Assembly: GCF_011799805.1 (NCBI RefSeq)
Contig: NZ_WXUB01000001.1
Location: 434,001-498,000 of the forward strand
DNA from: Maribellus sediminis
GTDB taxonomy: Bacteria; Bacteroidota; Bacteroidia; Bacteroidales; Prolixibacteraceae
Direction of reading: 5' to 3'
DNA length: 64,000 bases
Below the pieces are notes generated by a model. That model ran no database searches. It saw only the letters and a list, made by a program, of their open reading frames with translations, and was not told where the DNA came from. A program made the translations under genes and the position numbers. Positions 54,392 through 64,000 of the stretch are shown in pieces. Each line of letters begins with the position of its first letter. The stretch's first letter is position 1.

Positions 54392-57300
54392 ATGAAAGAA
54401 AAACTATTGATGAGAAAAATTCTCATGTTGCTTTTAGGTACATTTTTTACCTGGGGCGTATTCGCTCAGGAAATTGTACTAAAAGGTGTGGTAACTTCAG
54501 CCGAAGATGGTCAGCCAATTCCCGGAGTCACCCTGGTGGTTAAAGGAACGGCGAATGGTACTATTACCAACATCGACGGAGAATATCAATTAAATGTGTC
54601 TTCCGACGATGTTCTTGTTTTTTCATTTGTAGGAATGAAAACCCAGGAAGTAGCTGTTGAAGGACGTTCTGAAATTAATGTTGAGATGTCAGCAGAATTG
54701 TTTAATGTTGACGAAGTGGTTGTTGTGGGTTATGGTGTTCAGAAAAAAGCCTTAACAACTGGTGCTAATTTAAATGTTAAAGGTGAAGATATTGCCGAGC
54801 TTAACACCGGTTCTGCAATGGAAGCCCTACAAGGGGTGGCAGCCGGTATAAGCATTACCAGGAATAATGGTGCTCCCGGAGCAGGGACCAGAGTAACCAT
54901 CCGTGGTTTAGGAACCATTGGTAACTCTAACCCATTGTACATTGTTGATGGTGTAGCGGTTGGTAATATCGATTATTTGAACCCTTCGGATATCGAAAGC
55001 ATTGATGTATTAAAGGATGCGGCATCAGCTGCTATTTACGGTTCGAGGGCTGCTAACGGAGTTGTTCTGGTAACTACTGTAAAGGGTAGCCAGGACCGCC
55101 CAGCCAAAATTACTTACGATGCTTATTATGGTGTTCAGAATATCTACAAAAACCTGGATCCGCTAACAGCTCAGGAGTACATGTACATTATGGACGAAGG
55201 CAGAGTGAACGATGGCCTTCAGCCATGGGACTGGGAATCGAAGATAAAGGACAACGACTGGCTTAGCAATAATTTCGGTAGCGAAATAGGCGGCCAATTG
55301 GGGCAGGAAGTATGGGATGCACTTCAAAATGGTTGGGAAGGAACCAACTGGATTGATGAAATGACCAGTAAAAATGTTCCGATCCAAAGTCATGCTTTAA
55401 ACATCACAGGTGGAAGCAAAGACATAACTTACTCGCTTGGTGTATCGTATTTCGATCAGAAAAGTATCATTGGCAGCGAAATAACCGATGCCGGCTACAA
55501 AAGAATGACGGCAAGGTTGAATACGCAAATGATATTAAAGAAAAACAGCCGACACAATATCCTTACAGTTGGTGAAAATATTACTTATACGAACAGTGAG
55601 AACAGGAGTGCCCGTACAGGAAACATTTACTGGAACGACTTGCATAATGCGCTGGTTCAGCATCCGTTAATGCCTGCTTACTGGCAGCCAGCTATCGATA
55701 ATAATATCAATCAATTCGGTTTTACTCCAACCATGGATGGTATCAATCAGGCTACAAATCCAATTGCATCGATGTACTATGCAACCAACTACAACTATGG
55801 CAAAGGAAACAATGTTGTTGGTAATGTATTCGCTGAGTTGGAGCCAATCAAAAACCTGAAACTAAGATCGTCGTACGGTATCGATGCATGGTTTGGCTGG
55901 GGCAGATCTATGAATCCTACATATGCCTTAGGAACCTTGTATACCGACAATGTTGATGGAGCTCAGCAAAGCCAGTATTTAGGAAATAACTGGACCTGGA
56001 CTACCACGCTTTCTTACGATTATGAATTGGGTGATCATGCAATTTCGGCGCTGGTGGGTTACGAGTTGTTGCAAAACCACATTAATACCGAAGTTGGTGG
56101 ATCGAGAACCAATTTATTATTCCCTGGTGATCCTAAATATGCGTACGTAAATAACACGCAAAGTCCGGAATCGATTAGTGATATCAATACCTGGGGTGCC
56201 GACTGGGCCGCTGGTGGTGGTGGCTTGATGTCGTACATGGCCAGGGCACAATACAATTACCTCGAGAAATACCTGCTTTCTGTAACTATGCGTGCTGATG
56301 GTTCGTCCAACTTTGCCAAAGGTAATCGTTGGGGATATTTCCCATCGGTTTCAGCAGGTTGGGTATTTACCAGTGAAGATTTTATGGAAAGCGCTTCGAG
56401 CATAGTTAACTTTGGTAAATTGAGGGTAAGCTGGGGACAGAACGGTAACCAGTCTATCGACAACTTTATCTACTCTTCTCAAATTACTTATGCTTTCCCC
56501 GGATATTTCTTTGGAGATACAAAACCGGTATCCGGAACCACGGCATATCCGGCAAAAGTTCCAAACCCGGATGTTACCTGGGAAACTTCAGAACAGTTAA
56601 ATATTGGTGTTGATACGCGCATGCTCGATTCGAGACTGGGAGTAACACTCGACTGGTATAAGAAAACTACAAAAGACTGGTTGCTGGTAGCACCGATTTT
56701 GGGTACATCAGGCGCCGGTGCCCCATTTATTAATGGTGGCGATATTGAGAACACCGGATTTGAAATGGTTGTTAACTGGAACGACAGGGTAGGCGATTTT
56801 AAATATACCGTTTCGTTAAGCGGAGCGCACAACAAAAACGAGGTAACAAGAATTGCTAACACCGATGGTATTATTCATGGACCTTCACATGTGTTATCGC
56901 AAGGTACTGCCGAAGTATCAAGGGTGGAAGTTGGATACCCGATCGGTTATTTCTATGGTTACAAAACCGCCGGAATTTTGCAGAACCAGGACGAGGTTGA
57001 AGCTTATGTTGGTCCCGATGGATCTCCATATTTCAACGATCAGCGCCCGGGTGATGTTCGCTTTGTTGATCAAAACCTGGATGGAGTAATTGATGAAAAT
57101 GATAAGGTTTATCTGGGAAATCCAAATCCTGATTTCGAACTGGGTATTCAGATTAACCTCGAATACAAAGGAGTTTATTTGAACACAACTTTGGCCGGGA
57201 AATTCGGTATGCAGGTTATGCAATCGTATCGTTCGTTCGCCGACAGTCCAACGCAAAACTATACCTCAACCGTATTTGATCGCTGGCATGGTGAAGGAAC

Positions 57301-57622
57301 CTCAACCAAGATGCCGCGTTTGTCGAATGTTTCAAACAGAAATCAGCAATACGTTTCCGATATTTATATGCACAACGCAGATTATGTGAGAGTTAACAAC
57401 TTGACCATTGGGTACGATTTCGGAAAAATGCTTTCAAATTTCGAAGCCATTTCATCTTTGAAAGTGTATGCAGCAGTAAATAACCTGCACACGTTTACAA
57501 AATATGATGGTATGGATCCTGAAGTTCGTTTTGGTCATGATGCTGGTTGGGCGTCGGGAATCGACCTCGGATTATATCCGTTGCCAAGAACAGTGATGTT
57601 TGGACTAAATGTTGCATTTTAA
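54392..57622 (+). CDS. SusC/RagA-type TonB-dependent receptor, beta-glucan locus
   Basis: A 1076-residue outer-membrane receptor. Signal peptide about 1-25 (VFAQ); carboxypeptidase-regulatory-like domain (VVTSAEDGQPIPGVTLVVKG); TonB-box region DEVVVVGYGVQKK; plug with SIDVLKDAASAAIYGSRAANG (SusC signature) and then the barrel, ending FGLNVAF with terminal Phe. It imports oligosaccharides in partnership with the SusD that starts 12 bp later. The locus continues with a glycan-binding protein, GH16 and GH3. Confidence 0.92.
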   Translation: MKEKLLMRKILMLLLGTFFTWGVFAQEIVLKGVVTSAEDGQPIPGVTLVVKGTANGTITNIDGEYQLNVSSDDVLVFSFVGMKTQEVAVEGRSEINVEMSAELFNVDEVVVVGYGVQKKALTTGANLNVKGEDIAELNTGSAMEALQGVAAGISITRNNGAPGAGTRVTIRGLGTIGNSNPLYIVDGVAVGNIDYLNPSDIESIDVLKDAASAAIYGSRAANGVVLVTTVKGSQDRPAKITYDAYYGVQNIYKNLDPLTAQEYMYIMDEGRVNDGLQPWDWESKIKDNDWLSNNFGSEIGGQLGQEVWDALQNGWEGTNWIDEMTSKNVPIQSHALNITGGSKDITYSLGVSYFDQKSIIGSEITDAGYKRMTARLNTQMILKKNSRHNILTVGENITYTNSENRSARTGNIYWNDLHNALVQHPLMPAYWQPAIDNNINQFGFTPTMDGINQATNPIASMYYATNYNYGKGNNVVGNVFAELEPIKNLKLRSSYGIDAWFGWGRSMNPTYALGTLYTDNVDGAQQSQYLGNNWTWTTTLSYDYELGDHAISALVGYELLQNHINTEVGGSRTNLLFPGDPKYAYVNNTQSPESISDINTWGADWAAGGGGLMSYMARAQYNYLEKYLLSVTMRADGSSNFAKGNRWGYFPSVSAGWVFTSEDFMESASSIVNFGKLRVSWGQNGNQSIDNFIYSSQITYAFPGYFFGDTKPVSGTTAYPAKVPNPDVTWETSEQLNIGVDTRMLDSRLGVTLDWYKKTTKDWLLVAPILGTSGAGAPFINGGDIENTGFEMVVNWNDRVGDFKYTVSLSGAHNKNEVTRIANTDGIIHGPSHVLSQGTAEVSRVEVGYPIGYFYGYKTAGILQNQDEVEAYVGPDGSPYFNDQRPGDVRFVDQNLDGVIDENDKVYLGNPNPDFELGIQINLEYKGVYLNTTLAGKFGMQVMQSYRSFADSPTQNYTSTVFDRWHGEGTSTKMPRLSNVSNRNQQYVSDIYMHNADYVRVNNLTIGYDFGKMLSNFEAISSLKVYAAVNNLHTFTKYDGMDPEVRFGHDAGWASGIDLGLYPLPRTVMFGLNVAF

Positions 57623-57634
57623 TTCTAAAAAATA

Positions 57635-59353
57635 ATGAAGATGAAGAAACTAATATATATAGCATTCATTGCAGGCTTGGTTTTTGCAACGAGCTGTAGT
57701 CAGGATTATCTGGATACAGATAATATCTATGGAAAAAGTCTGGAGACCTTTTACAGCACTCCGACTGATATTAATGAGGCAATGGCAGGGGTTTACAATG
57801 CCATTTATACGCCCAATGTACACAGTAACGAATCGGTTGCTGCGAGTTTAATGTCAGACCTGATGCTGGGAGGCGGTGGTGCTGATGATAAATCGGCAAA
57901 ATGGGTTGACAATTTCGAAGACCCTGCTGAAGATACTTACCGCGATACGTGGGTGCAAAGTTACAACGGTATTTCAAGGGCAGCCGCTATTATCGACAAT
58001 ACGGCAGAAGCAGATTTCTCGCCATACTTTAGTAGCCCTGAAGAAGCCGAGGCTTTCAAAAATCAGTCGATTGGAGAAGCACTTTTTATGCGTGCCTTCT
58101 ATTATTTCCGATTGGGGAAATTCTTCGGCGGTGTTCCTTTAATTATAAAATTCGACGACCCAAGGGATGTAGCAAGATCGACCTATACCGAGACTTTTGC
58201 ACAAATTGCAAGCGATTTGGTTCAGGCCATCGAAATGTTGCCATCTACTCCTTTCTCCGAAATTCCGGAATCGCGTTACGGTCATGCAAACAAATGGGTG
58301 GCCGAAGCTTATTTGGCCAGGGTATATTTACATTATACCGGTTATATGACCAATATTGAAGGTCAGGCTACCACCGAATTACCATTGGTTGAAGGTGGAT
58401 CGTTGTCAGCTTCCGATGTTAAAACGTATTTGGAAGATTGTATCAATAACAGCGGTTATGGACTTGTAAGCGATTTCAGAAACTTGTGGCCTTACTCGTA
58501 TGTGAATATTGCTTCAGGCGATACTACTCTCTTACCTTGGGCTCATGCTGAAGGTTTATCGTGGGTAGGCCAGGATGGTCATACTCCTACTTTCGGAACA
58601 GGAAATAACGAAACCATGTTTGTTCAACGCTTCTCTTTCGGAGACTGGGGATGGTCAAACGGAAATATTTACACCAACCGGTTGGCTTTGTTCACAGGCC
58701 TTCGCGATAATTCTCTGGTACCATTCGGACAAGGATGGGGATGGTGTACCATTAATCCAAAACTGTTTACAGGTTGGAGCGATGACGATCCCCGAAAACT
58801 TGGTTCTATTCTTCAGGTTGGTCAGGCCGATCAGGGAACCGGTGATTACAAGGGTGATAAAGGTGACCACGAAACAGGTTTCTTTAACAAAAAATATACT
58901 GCGCTTCAATACAACGATGGAACCGGAGCTAATGTAGGGATGTTTGTTCAACTCTATAACTGGGGAAATACCGATATGCAGTTAATGCACGCACAGGATT
59001 TTATTTTTATGCGTTTTGCCGATGTACTGTTAATGCATTCTGAAATTACCGGAACTGCTGATGGAATGAATGCTGTAAGAGCACGTGCCGGTTTGGATCC
59101 TGTTGCTTATTCCTTGGAAGCACTTAAAGAAGAGCGTATGCACGAATTGGCATTCGAAGGATTGCGTTGGTTCGACCTGGTACGCTGGGGCGATGTAAAC
59201 AACGCTTTCAACGATGTAATTGACGTAAGAAATTCAGGTTCCAGTGCCAAGTATAAAGTAACTTATCGCCCGGAAATAAAAGGCTTGATGCCAATTCCTG
59301 AAACAGAAATGAGACTCTCTAACGGCGTTTACGAGCAAAACCCTGGGTGGTAA
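57635..59353 (+). CDS. SusD/RagB-type surface lipoprotein, beta-glucan locus
   Basis: A 572-residue SusD homologue with a lipobox Cys 21 (ATSC). SusD features include the Met/aromatic-rich helical N-terminal half (SIGEALFMRAFYYFRLGKFFGGVP) and the C-terminal FMRFADVLLMHSEI and ELAFEGLRWFDLVRWG motifs. It binds the target glycan at the cell surface and caps the SusC pore encoded before it. Confidence 0.92.
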   Translation: MKMKKLIYIAFIAGLVFATSCSQDYLDTDNIYGKSLETFYSTPTDINEAMAGVYNAIYTPNVHSNESVAASLMSDLMLGGGGADDKSAKWVDNFEDPAEDTYRDTWVQSYNGISRAAAIIDNTAEADFSPYFSSPEEAEAFKNQSIGEALFMRAFYYFRLGKFFGGVPLIIKFDDPRDVARSTYTETFAQIASDLVQAIEMLPSTPFSEIPESRYGHANKWVAEAYLARVYLHYTGYMTNIEGQATTELPLVEGGSLSASDVKTYLEDCINNSGYGLVSDFRNLWPYSYVNIASGDTTLLPWAHAEGLSWVGQDGHTPTFGTGNNETMFVQRFSFGDWGWSNGNIYTNRLALFTGLRDNSLVPFGQGWGWCTINPKLFTGWSDDDPRKLGSILQVGQADQGTGDYKGDKGDHETGFFNKKYTALQYNDGTGANVGMFVQLYNWGNTDMQLMHAQDFIFMRFADVLLMHSEITGTADGMNAVRARAGLDPVAYSLEALKEERMHELAFEGLRWFDLVRWGDVNNAFNDVIDVRNSGSSAKYKVTYRPEIKGLMPIPETEMRLSNGVYEQNPGW

Positions 59354-59379
59354 TGTTTAATTTTTAACACTGAAGAAAA

Positions 59380-60168
59380 ATGAAAAGAAATAAAATTATA
59401 TACAGTCTTTTTATTGGATTAATGATGCTGATGATTGGCTCATGCGATTCAATTGTAGACGAACAATACCTGGAAAACAGCACGGATGTTGCAGGTGTTG
59501 AACTGGTGGCCAAGCAAAATGATGCCAAAGGTAACCTGATTGAACTGAGCATGAATACTCCCGGAGTTACCGGGTACTGGGACTACAACCTGGGTAAAGC
59601 ACTTACAAATAAAGTAGAAATAGTGTATCCAATTCCCGGAACATCGACTTTTACTTTTACAGGTACCCTGGGAGCCGAGTTTTTTGAAAAAACCATTGAT
59701 GTTACTATCGATGTGCTTGATACGCCACTGGAGCAGGATTGGTACGATTTGGTAAGCGAAGCTACCTCGGCAGGAAAAACCTGGGTTTTCGACGGAGGTC
59801 CTGCATCTGATGGCAGATTGTGGTGGTTCATGTCCGATCCAAATAATGCGTGGGCAGTATGGTGGAATGCAGCAGGCGATTGCTGCCCTCCCGCTGATGC
59901 CGCCGGAAAAATGAAATTCGACCTGGATGGAGCTGCCAATTATTCCTATTACAGTGGTCCCGATGCAACACCGGTGAAAGGAAGTTTTGTTTTGGATGTA
60001 GAAAACCAAACATTGACACTTACCGGTGCAAGCCTGCTGGGTTCAATGGACGGCGGTGGCAATGCCGGTGTATTTAGGATAATGGAACTTACCGAAGATA
60101 AAATGGTGTTGTTTGTTCCCGATGCAGCCTGGGCAACAGGTTGGACCTGGATATTTCGACCCGAATAA
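59380..60168 (+). CDS. Surface glycan-binding lipoprotein (SusE/F position)
   Basis: A 262-residue lipoprotein (Cys 22 in MIGSC) encoded 27 bp after SusD. A PKD-like N-terminal domain (about 30-115) leads to a Trp-rich C-terminal domain (about 120-262: WVFDGGPASDGRLWWFMSDPNNAW, CCPPADAAGKMKFDL, WATGWTWIFRPE). The exposed Trp residues suggest carbohydrate binding. No catalytic motif is seen. It matches surface glycan-binding proteins found in laminarin loci, so binding of the target glucan is inferred. Confidence 0.75.
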   Translation: MKRNKIIYSLFIGLMMLMIGSCDSIVDEQYLENSTDVAGVELVAKQNDAKGNLIELSMNTPGVTGYWDYNLGKALTNKVEIVYPIPGTSTFTFTGTLGAEFFEKTIDVTIDVLDTPLEQDWYDLVSEATSAGKTWVFDGGPASDGRLWWFMSDPNNAWAVWWNAAGDCCPPADAAGKMKFDLDGAANYSYYSGPDATPVKGSFVLDVENQTLTLTGASLLGSMDGGGNAGVFRIMELTEDKMVLFVPDAAWATGWTWIFRPE

Positions 60169-60215
60169 GAAAACGCTCGATTGTTTGATAAATAGAGCTT
60201 AGTTTAGAAATGGAC

Positions 60216-60242
60216 ATAAGGGGAGGAAAGACCTCCCCTTAT
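60216..60242 (+). terminator. Hairpin after the glycan-binding protein gene
   Basis: ATAAGGGGAGG pairs perfectly with CCTCCCCTTAT (11 bp) around AAAGA; T residues follow at 60249 after a short spacer. It divides the transport genes from the enzyme genes and may lower read-through. Confidence 0.75.
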
Positions 60243-60376
60243 AGACCCTTTTTTGTGCTGAAATTGTCAGTATTTAGGGAAGTTATGCCTGTAAAAATTG
60301 AAGTAAACCTGAAAGTTAAGGCTAATATTCCATCGACAGAATCCCAATACCAATAATAGAGAATGCATCATTTCAC

Positions 60377-61663
60377 GTGAAAACTTACTGGTCCATACTT
60401 GTATTTTGCTTGTTTAGCCGTAGTGCACTTGCGCAGGTAGGTGATTTATTGTGGGAAGACAATTTTAATGATGGCCAACTCAATACCGAATATTGGAACA
60501 TTGAAACCGGCACCGGTGTAAATGGCGATTTTGGAACAGGACAGGTGGATCGTGCCACCGATCGTGCAAAAAATATAAGTTTTCAGAATAACATTGAAGG
60601 GGCGGATGATGGCTGTCTGGTAATTACTACTCAAAAGGAATTTTACATCGATAGAAATTATACCAGTGGCCGTATAAACACAGCAGCTAAAAAATCCTGG
60701 GGACCTGGTCACCGTATAGTTGCAAAAATCTATCCCAGGAATGTAAAACACCCGGGACAAGGTTTCGCATTCTGGATGATGCCCGATGAATTACCTGCCG
60801 GATGGGACTATATCATGTGGCCGCAGGGAGGCGAAATTGACATTATGGAATATGTTGGAGCTATCCCGTATCATAACCTCGGAAGTGTGCACTATGCCTG
60901 GTTCTGGCAAAATAATGAATGGGCCGATTGGAATCATGGCCACCAGGGAGCTTATTACAGTTATGAAACCCGGGAGGTACCTAATCCGAAGGAACCCGGA
61001 TACGGAAATTATCCACCTCCGGCAAACGATCCAAATGCCGGAAGCGCAGGTTTTCATGAATATGGAATTGATTGGTATGCCGATCGGATGGAGTTTTTTA
61101 TCGACGACCATGTATACCACATTCACTACCTGAACGATGGTGGTGCTTATTCAAAAGATGGCGAAGATCAGTCTGCAGTTCAGTACATCGATGGACGAAG
61201 AGTAAACATTTCGGAATATTCCAATCATTTTTCCGAGTGGCATCCTTTCGAACATAAAATGTATGTGATTTTAAGCGCAGGAGTTGGAGGCAGAGATTAT
61301 TCCTATGGAGGTGCAATTGTTCCTGAAGCTGAATTTCCGTGTTCGGTTTATATCGATTGGGTACGTGTTTATCAACTCGATGTAAATGTTGGAATTAATC
61401 AGCCGGAGAAAACCGACAAGTTCGAAATTTATCCCAACCCGGTAGACGACAGACTGGTAGTGAGTTTACCTGGCAATGAAAAAGGATTTAAAAAACTGGG
61501 TATTGCAAATATGCAGGGACTTGAAATTCAAGAATTATTAACTGAAGGCAGCGAACAAATTAGTATCGATGTAAGTGCATTTGCCGAAGGCATGTATGTG
61601 GTTTACGAGAAAGGAAACAAGGAAGCAACAATTAAAAAATTTATCGTGGCAAAACACGAGTAA
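60377..61663 (+). CDS. GH16 family glucanase with type IX secretion tail
   Basis: A 428-residue protein starting at a GTG (60377) that gives a signal peptide (MKTYWSILVFCLFSRSALAQ). The GH16 jelly-roll (about 22-335) carries GEIDIMEYVG with nucleophile Glu 153, Asp 155 and acid/base Glu 158. The C-terminal about 80 residues (IYPNPVDDRLVVSLPGNE, ending ATIKKFIVAKHE) form a T9SS sorting domain, so the enzyme is secreted or attached to the surface by the Por system. GH16 covers laminarinases, agarases and others; the exact class is not certain. It stands before a second GH16 gene. Confidence 0.88.
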   Translation: MKTYWSILVFCLFSRSALAQVGDLLWEDNFNDGQLNTEYWNIETGTGVNGDFGTGQVDRATDRAKNISFQNNIEGADDGCLVITTQKEFYIDRNYTSGRINTAAKKSWGPGHRIVAKIYPRNVKHPGQGFAFWMMPDELPAGWDYIMWPQGGEIDIMEYVGAIPYHNLGSVHYAWFWQNNEWADWNHGHQGAYYSYETREVPNPKEPGYGNYPPPANDPNAGSAGFHEYGIDWYADRMEFFIDDHVYHIHYLNDGGAYSKDGEDQSAVQYIDGRRVNISEYSNHFSEWHPFEHKMYVILSAGVGGRDYSYGGAIVPEAEFPCSVYIDWVRVYQLDVNVGINQPEKTDKFEIYPNPVDDRLVVSLPGNEKGFKKLGIANMQGLEIQELLTEGSEQISIDVSAFAEGMYVVYEKGNKEATIKKFIVAKHE

Positions 61664-61817
61664 AGAGAAAAGAACATTGGTTAAGAATACCTGAAATCAT
61701 AAACGAAATCAGGGGCCAAAACAAAAATTGATTACTAATATTTTGAATTTTACAATAAGTACAGTTTAAAAGCAAATATACGCTGCCCAAAATAAGAACT
61801 GAAGAAGAACTATAACG

Positions 61818-63146
61818 ATGAAGAAATTGCATTTTATAAATAAATGGACTGCCTTGCTGATATTGATAAGTCTGAGCCTTCCATTTGCCGGTTGTGGCGA
61901 GGAAGATAATCCGGCTGATGCATTTTCGGTCGACTTTTCATACACATTTATCGATGATAATAATGTTCGCTTCAGCAACACATCCGAAGGCGAATATCAC
62001 ATCATGAACTGGGATTTTGGAAACGGACGTACCGAATCAACTACCTCAAAAAGTAAAACCTACGACGTGTATTACCCCGAAGCCGGCGACTACGATGTTG
62101 AATTACTTGTTGTTGGTCTGCAGGGTGACAAAAAATCGGCGGCAAAAACTGTTAACATTTCCAAAACCGATTTTGCACTGAGTTTTACAGCAACAGTTAA
62201 CACTTCCAATCCGAACACTGTCAACCTCGTTAATACTTCAGAAGGTACTTTTGGTGCGTTCAGCTGGTCGTTTCGAAATAAAGTAATCGAGAATGAAACG
62301 AATGCCGTAGCCTATTTCCCATACGCCGGAACATACGAAATTGAATTGCAGGTTGAAAAAGATGGCGAAACTTATTCTTCTGTTCAGTCGGTGAGTATCG
62401 CTGCAAACGATCCCGATTATTTCTCGAAACTGGAGCTGGTTTGGTCGGACGAATTTGACGGAACTGGAGTTAATACTGATAACTGGACTTTTGAAACCGG
62501 CTCGGGAGGTTGGGGCAACAACGAACTTCAGAATTATACCAGTGGTAACAACTCCGAAATTCAGGATGGTATTTTAACCATTACGGCTAAAAAGGTAAAC
62601 GACGATCAGCTTGCCGGATCTTACACTTCGAGCCGGATGATCACAAGCGGCAAAAAAGAATTCACTTATGGCCGAATGGAAATTCGTGCCAAGCTTCCGT
62701 CGGGAAGAGGAATTTGGCCTGCAATCTGGATGTTGGGAGCCGACATCGGATCGACCGGTTGGCCGGCTTGCGGCGAAATCGATATCATGGAGTATGTGGG
62801 CTACCAGCCAAATACCGTCCATGCAACCGTTCACACATCGGCTGGTTATGGCGGTAATGGCAGCGGAAGCAGCAAATCTTTCGAAACCGCCGAAGAAGAA
62901 TTTCATATTTACGGATTATTCTGGACCGAAAAGGAACTGGTTTTTTATACCGATTCCCCAGAAAATGTGACACACCGCTATGCCCCGGCCAGCAAAACCA
63001 TTGAAAACTGGCCATTTGATAAACCACAGTTTTTTATTCTGAATGTAGCTGTTGGCGGCAATTGGGGAGGTGCCCAAGGAATTGATAATAGCATTTTCCC
63101 GCAATCTATGCAAGTGGACTACGTTCGCGTTTACCAGGAAAAATAA
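61818..63146 (+). CDS. GH16 laminarinase-like lipoprotein with two PKD domains
   Basis: A 442-residue lipoprotein (Cys 26 in FAGC). Two PKD-like domains (about 35-115 and 120-195, with FSNTSEGEYHIMNWDFGNG and LVNTSEGTFGAFSWSFRN) precede a GH16 domain (about 205-442) with WSDEFDGTG, GGWGNNELQNYT, PSGRGIWPAIWML and GEIDIMEYVG (Glu 320, Asp 322, Glu 325). The GGWGNNELQ and WPAIWM motifs fit endo-beta-1,3-glucanase (laminarinase) members. It cuts glucan at the cell surface for the SusC/D pair. Confidence 0.9.
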   Translation: MKKLHFINKWTALLILISLSLPFAGCGEEDNPADAFSVDFSYTFIDDNNVRFSNTSEGEYHIMNWDFGNGRTESTTSKSKTYDVYYPEAGDYDVELLVVGLQGDKKSAAKTVNISKTDFALSFTATVNTSNPNTVNLVNTSEGTFGAFSWSFRNKVIENETNAVAYFPYAGTYEIELQVEKDGETYSSVQSVSIAANDPDYFSKLELVWSDEFDGTGVNTDNWTFETGSGGWGNNELQNYTSGNNSEIQDGILTITAKKVNDDQLAGSYTSSRMITSGKKEFTYGRMEIRAKLPSGRGIWPAIWMLGADIGSTGWPACGEIDIMEYVGYQPNTVHATVHTSAGYGGNGSGSSKSFETAEEEFHIYGLFWTEKELVFYTDSPENVTHRYAPASKTIENWPFDKPQFFILNVAVGGNWGGAQGIDNSIFPQSMQVDYVRVYQEK

Positions 63147-63165
63147 ATTCAAAAAAATAAAAGAA

Positions 63166-64000
63166 ATGAAAATCAGAATTTTATTATCGATCGTTGGACT
63201 TGGGTTTCTGGCTGCGTGCTCGGCTGGCTCCGGGAATAACCTGGATACACAGGAAGAAAAGATCCGGCAGATGATTAGTGAGATGACGTTGGAGGAGAAG
63301 ATTGGTCAGATGCAACAGGTTAACGACGGATTTTTTGGAGATGATGAGGCAACAAAACAGGCCATTAGAGAAGGGAAAGTTGGATCGTTTCTGAATATGA
63401 TTGAACCGGATCGTATAGCTGAATTTCAGAAGGTAGCCATCGAAGAGAGCAAACACGGAATTCCGCTTTTGTTTGGCCGTGATGTGATTCACGGATTCCG
63501 AACAATCTTTCCTATTCCATTAGGAATGGCTTCGTCGTGGGAGCCTGAACTGGCAGAAAAAGCCATGCGTATTGCAGCCATCGAAGCATCGTCGATGGGA
63601 ATTAACTGGACTTTTGCCCCCATGATGGATGTAAGCTGGGACCCGCGTTGGGGACGCATTGCCGAAGGTTGTGGCGAAGATCCTTTGCTGACCTCCGAAT
63701 TCGCAGTTGCCATGGTCAAAGGGTTTCAGGGCGACCTGAACGACCCTACTGCAGTGGCAGCCTGTGCCAAGCATTATGTGGGTTACGGCATGTCGGAAGC
63801 CGGCCGCGATTATAATACTACTTACATTCCCGAACCGCTGTTGCGAAATGTACATTTACGTCCGTTTAAAGCGGCGGCTGATGCGGGAGCTCTGACTTTC
63901 ATGTCGGCTTTTAACGATTTGAATGGTGTGCCAACATCGGGTAACGAATTTACCCTTAAAACCATTTTGCGCGACGAGTGGGGCTACAAAGGAATGGTAG
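63166..64000 (+). CDS. GH3 beta-glucosidase, lipoprotein, 5' part
   Basis: The gene begins at ATG 63166, 19 bp after the GH16 stop, and runs off the right edge. The visible 278 residues have a lipobox (LAAC, Cys 18), the GH3 start MTLEEKIGQM, LLFGRDVIHGF, FAPMMDVSWDPRWGRIAEGCGEDP split over the barrel, ACAKHYVGYG and the approach to the nucleophile region DEWGYKGMV. The nucleophile Asp (usually SDW) should be just past the edge. It would release glucose from beta-glucan oligosaccharides made by GH16 enzymes. Confidence 0.93.
   Translation, partial: MKIRILLSIVGLGFLAACSAGSGNNLDTQEEKIRQMISEMTLEEKIGQMQQVNDGFFGDDEATKQAIREGKVGSFLNMIEPDRIAEFQKVAIEESKHGIPLLFGRDVIHGFRTIFPIPLGMASSWEPELAEKAMRIAAIEASSMGINWTFAPMMDVSWDPRWGRIAEGCGEDPLLTSEFAVAMVKGFQGDLNDPTAVAACAKHYVGYGMSEAGRDYNTTYIPEPLLRNVHLRPFKAAADAGALTFMSAFNDLNGVPTSGNEFTLKTILRDEWGYKGMV

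Overview
The window is a chromosomal segment of a Bacteroidota bacterium, probably class Bacteroidia and perhaps near Marinilabiliales/Prolixibacteraceae (inference; no rRNA is present). The signs are two SusC/SusD pairs, many lipobox signal peptides, a type IX secretion tail on one glycosidase, S46 and GH97 enzymes, LytS/LytTR signalling, and TAnnTTTG promoter boxes upstream of several genes. Coding density is high on both strands. There is no CRISPR array, rRNA operon or intact transposase/integrase.

Layout. 1-6.1 kb: a glycogen/alpha-glucan block with a debranching enzyme (cut by the left edge), a GT4 glycogen-synthase-like enzyme, a GH57 amylase-like protein and glycogen phosphorylase. 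6.3-8.5 kb: an XRE-cupin regulator with an acyl-CoA synthetase. 8.8-10.2 kb: pyrH and frr. 10.3-13.6 kb: a membrane metalloprotease (DUF3267), a polysaccharide flippase and a glycosyltransferase. 13.8-17 kb: rnhB, a 41-bp-period array of palindromes, and an ECF sigma factor with a membrane coiled-coil protein and a beta-barrel protein. 17-25.8 kb (minus strand): GH97 lipoprotein, phosphatidylserine decarboxylase with a lipoprotein-like leader, RNase HI, a DPP7-like S46 peptidase, a creatininase-family protein, a sialidase and a PorT-like barrel. 26-34 kb: DEAD-box helicase, a secreted unknown, a LytS/LytTR pair, peroxiredoxin plus OsmC, and a Tat-exported Gfo/Idh oxidoreductase.

34.0-49.2 kb is the most notable region. 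A tRNA with a CAT anticodon is followed by a complete sialic-acid utilisation locus: GntR regulator, SusC, SusD, sialidase, GH20 hexosaminidase, neuraminate lyase, mutarotase, ManNAc epimerase, MFS transporter and SGNH esterase. It ends at a 22-bp near-exact copy (one mismatch) of the tRNA 3' end, itself followed by a strong terminator. The segment between the two copies is 15.1 kb. This is what a genomic island inserted into a tRNA gene looks like, although no recombinase gene remains in it. The genes would release terminal sialic acid and underlying HexNAc at the cell surface, import the sugar, and convert Neu5Ac to ManNAc and then GlcNAc.

49.3-64 kb: a DUF4861 lipoprotein, a DUF493 protein, then a polysaccharide utilisation locus. 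It has a membrane-bound propeller/LuxR regulator, SusC, SusD, a surface glycan-binding lipoprotein, two GH16 enzymes with different export routes, and a GH3 enzyme cut by the right edge. GH16 plus GH3 suggests a beta-1,3-glucan such as laminarin (inference).
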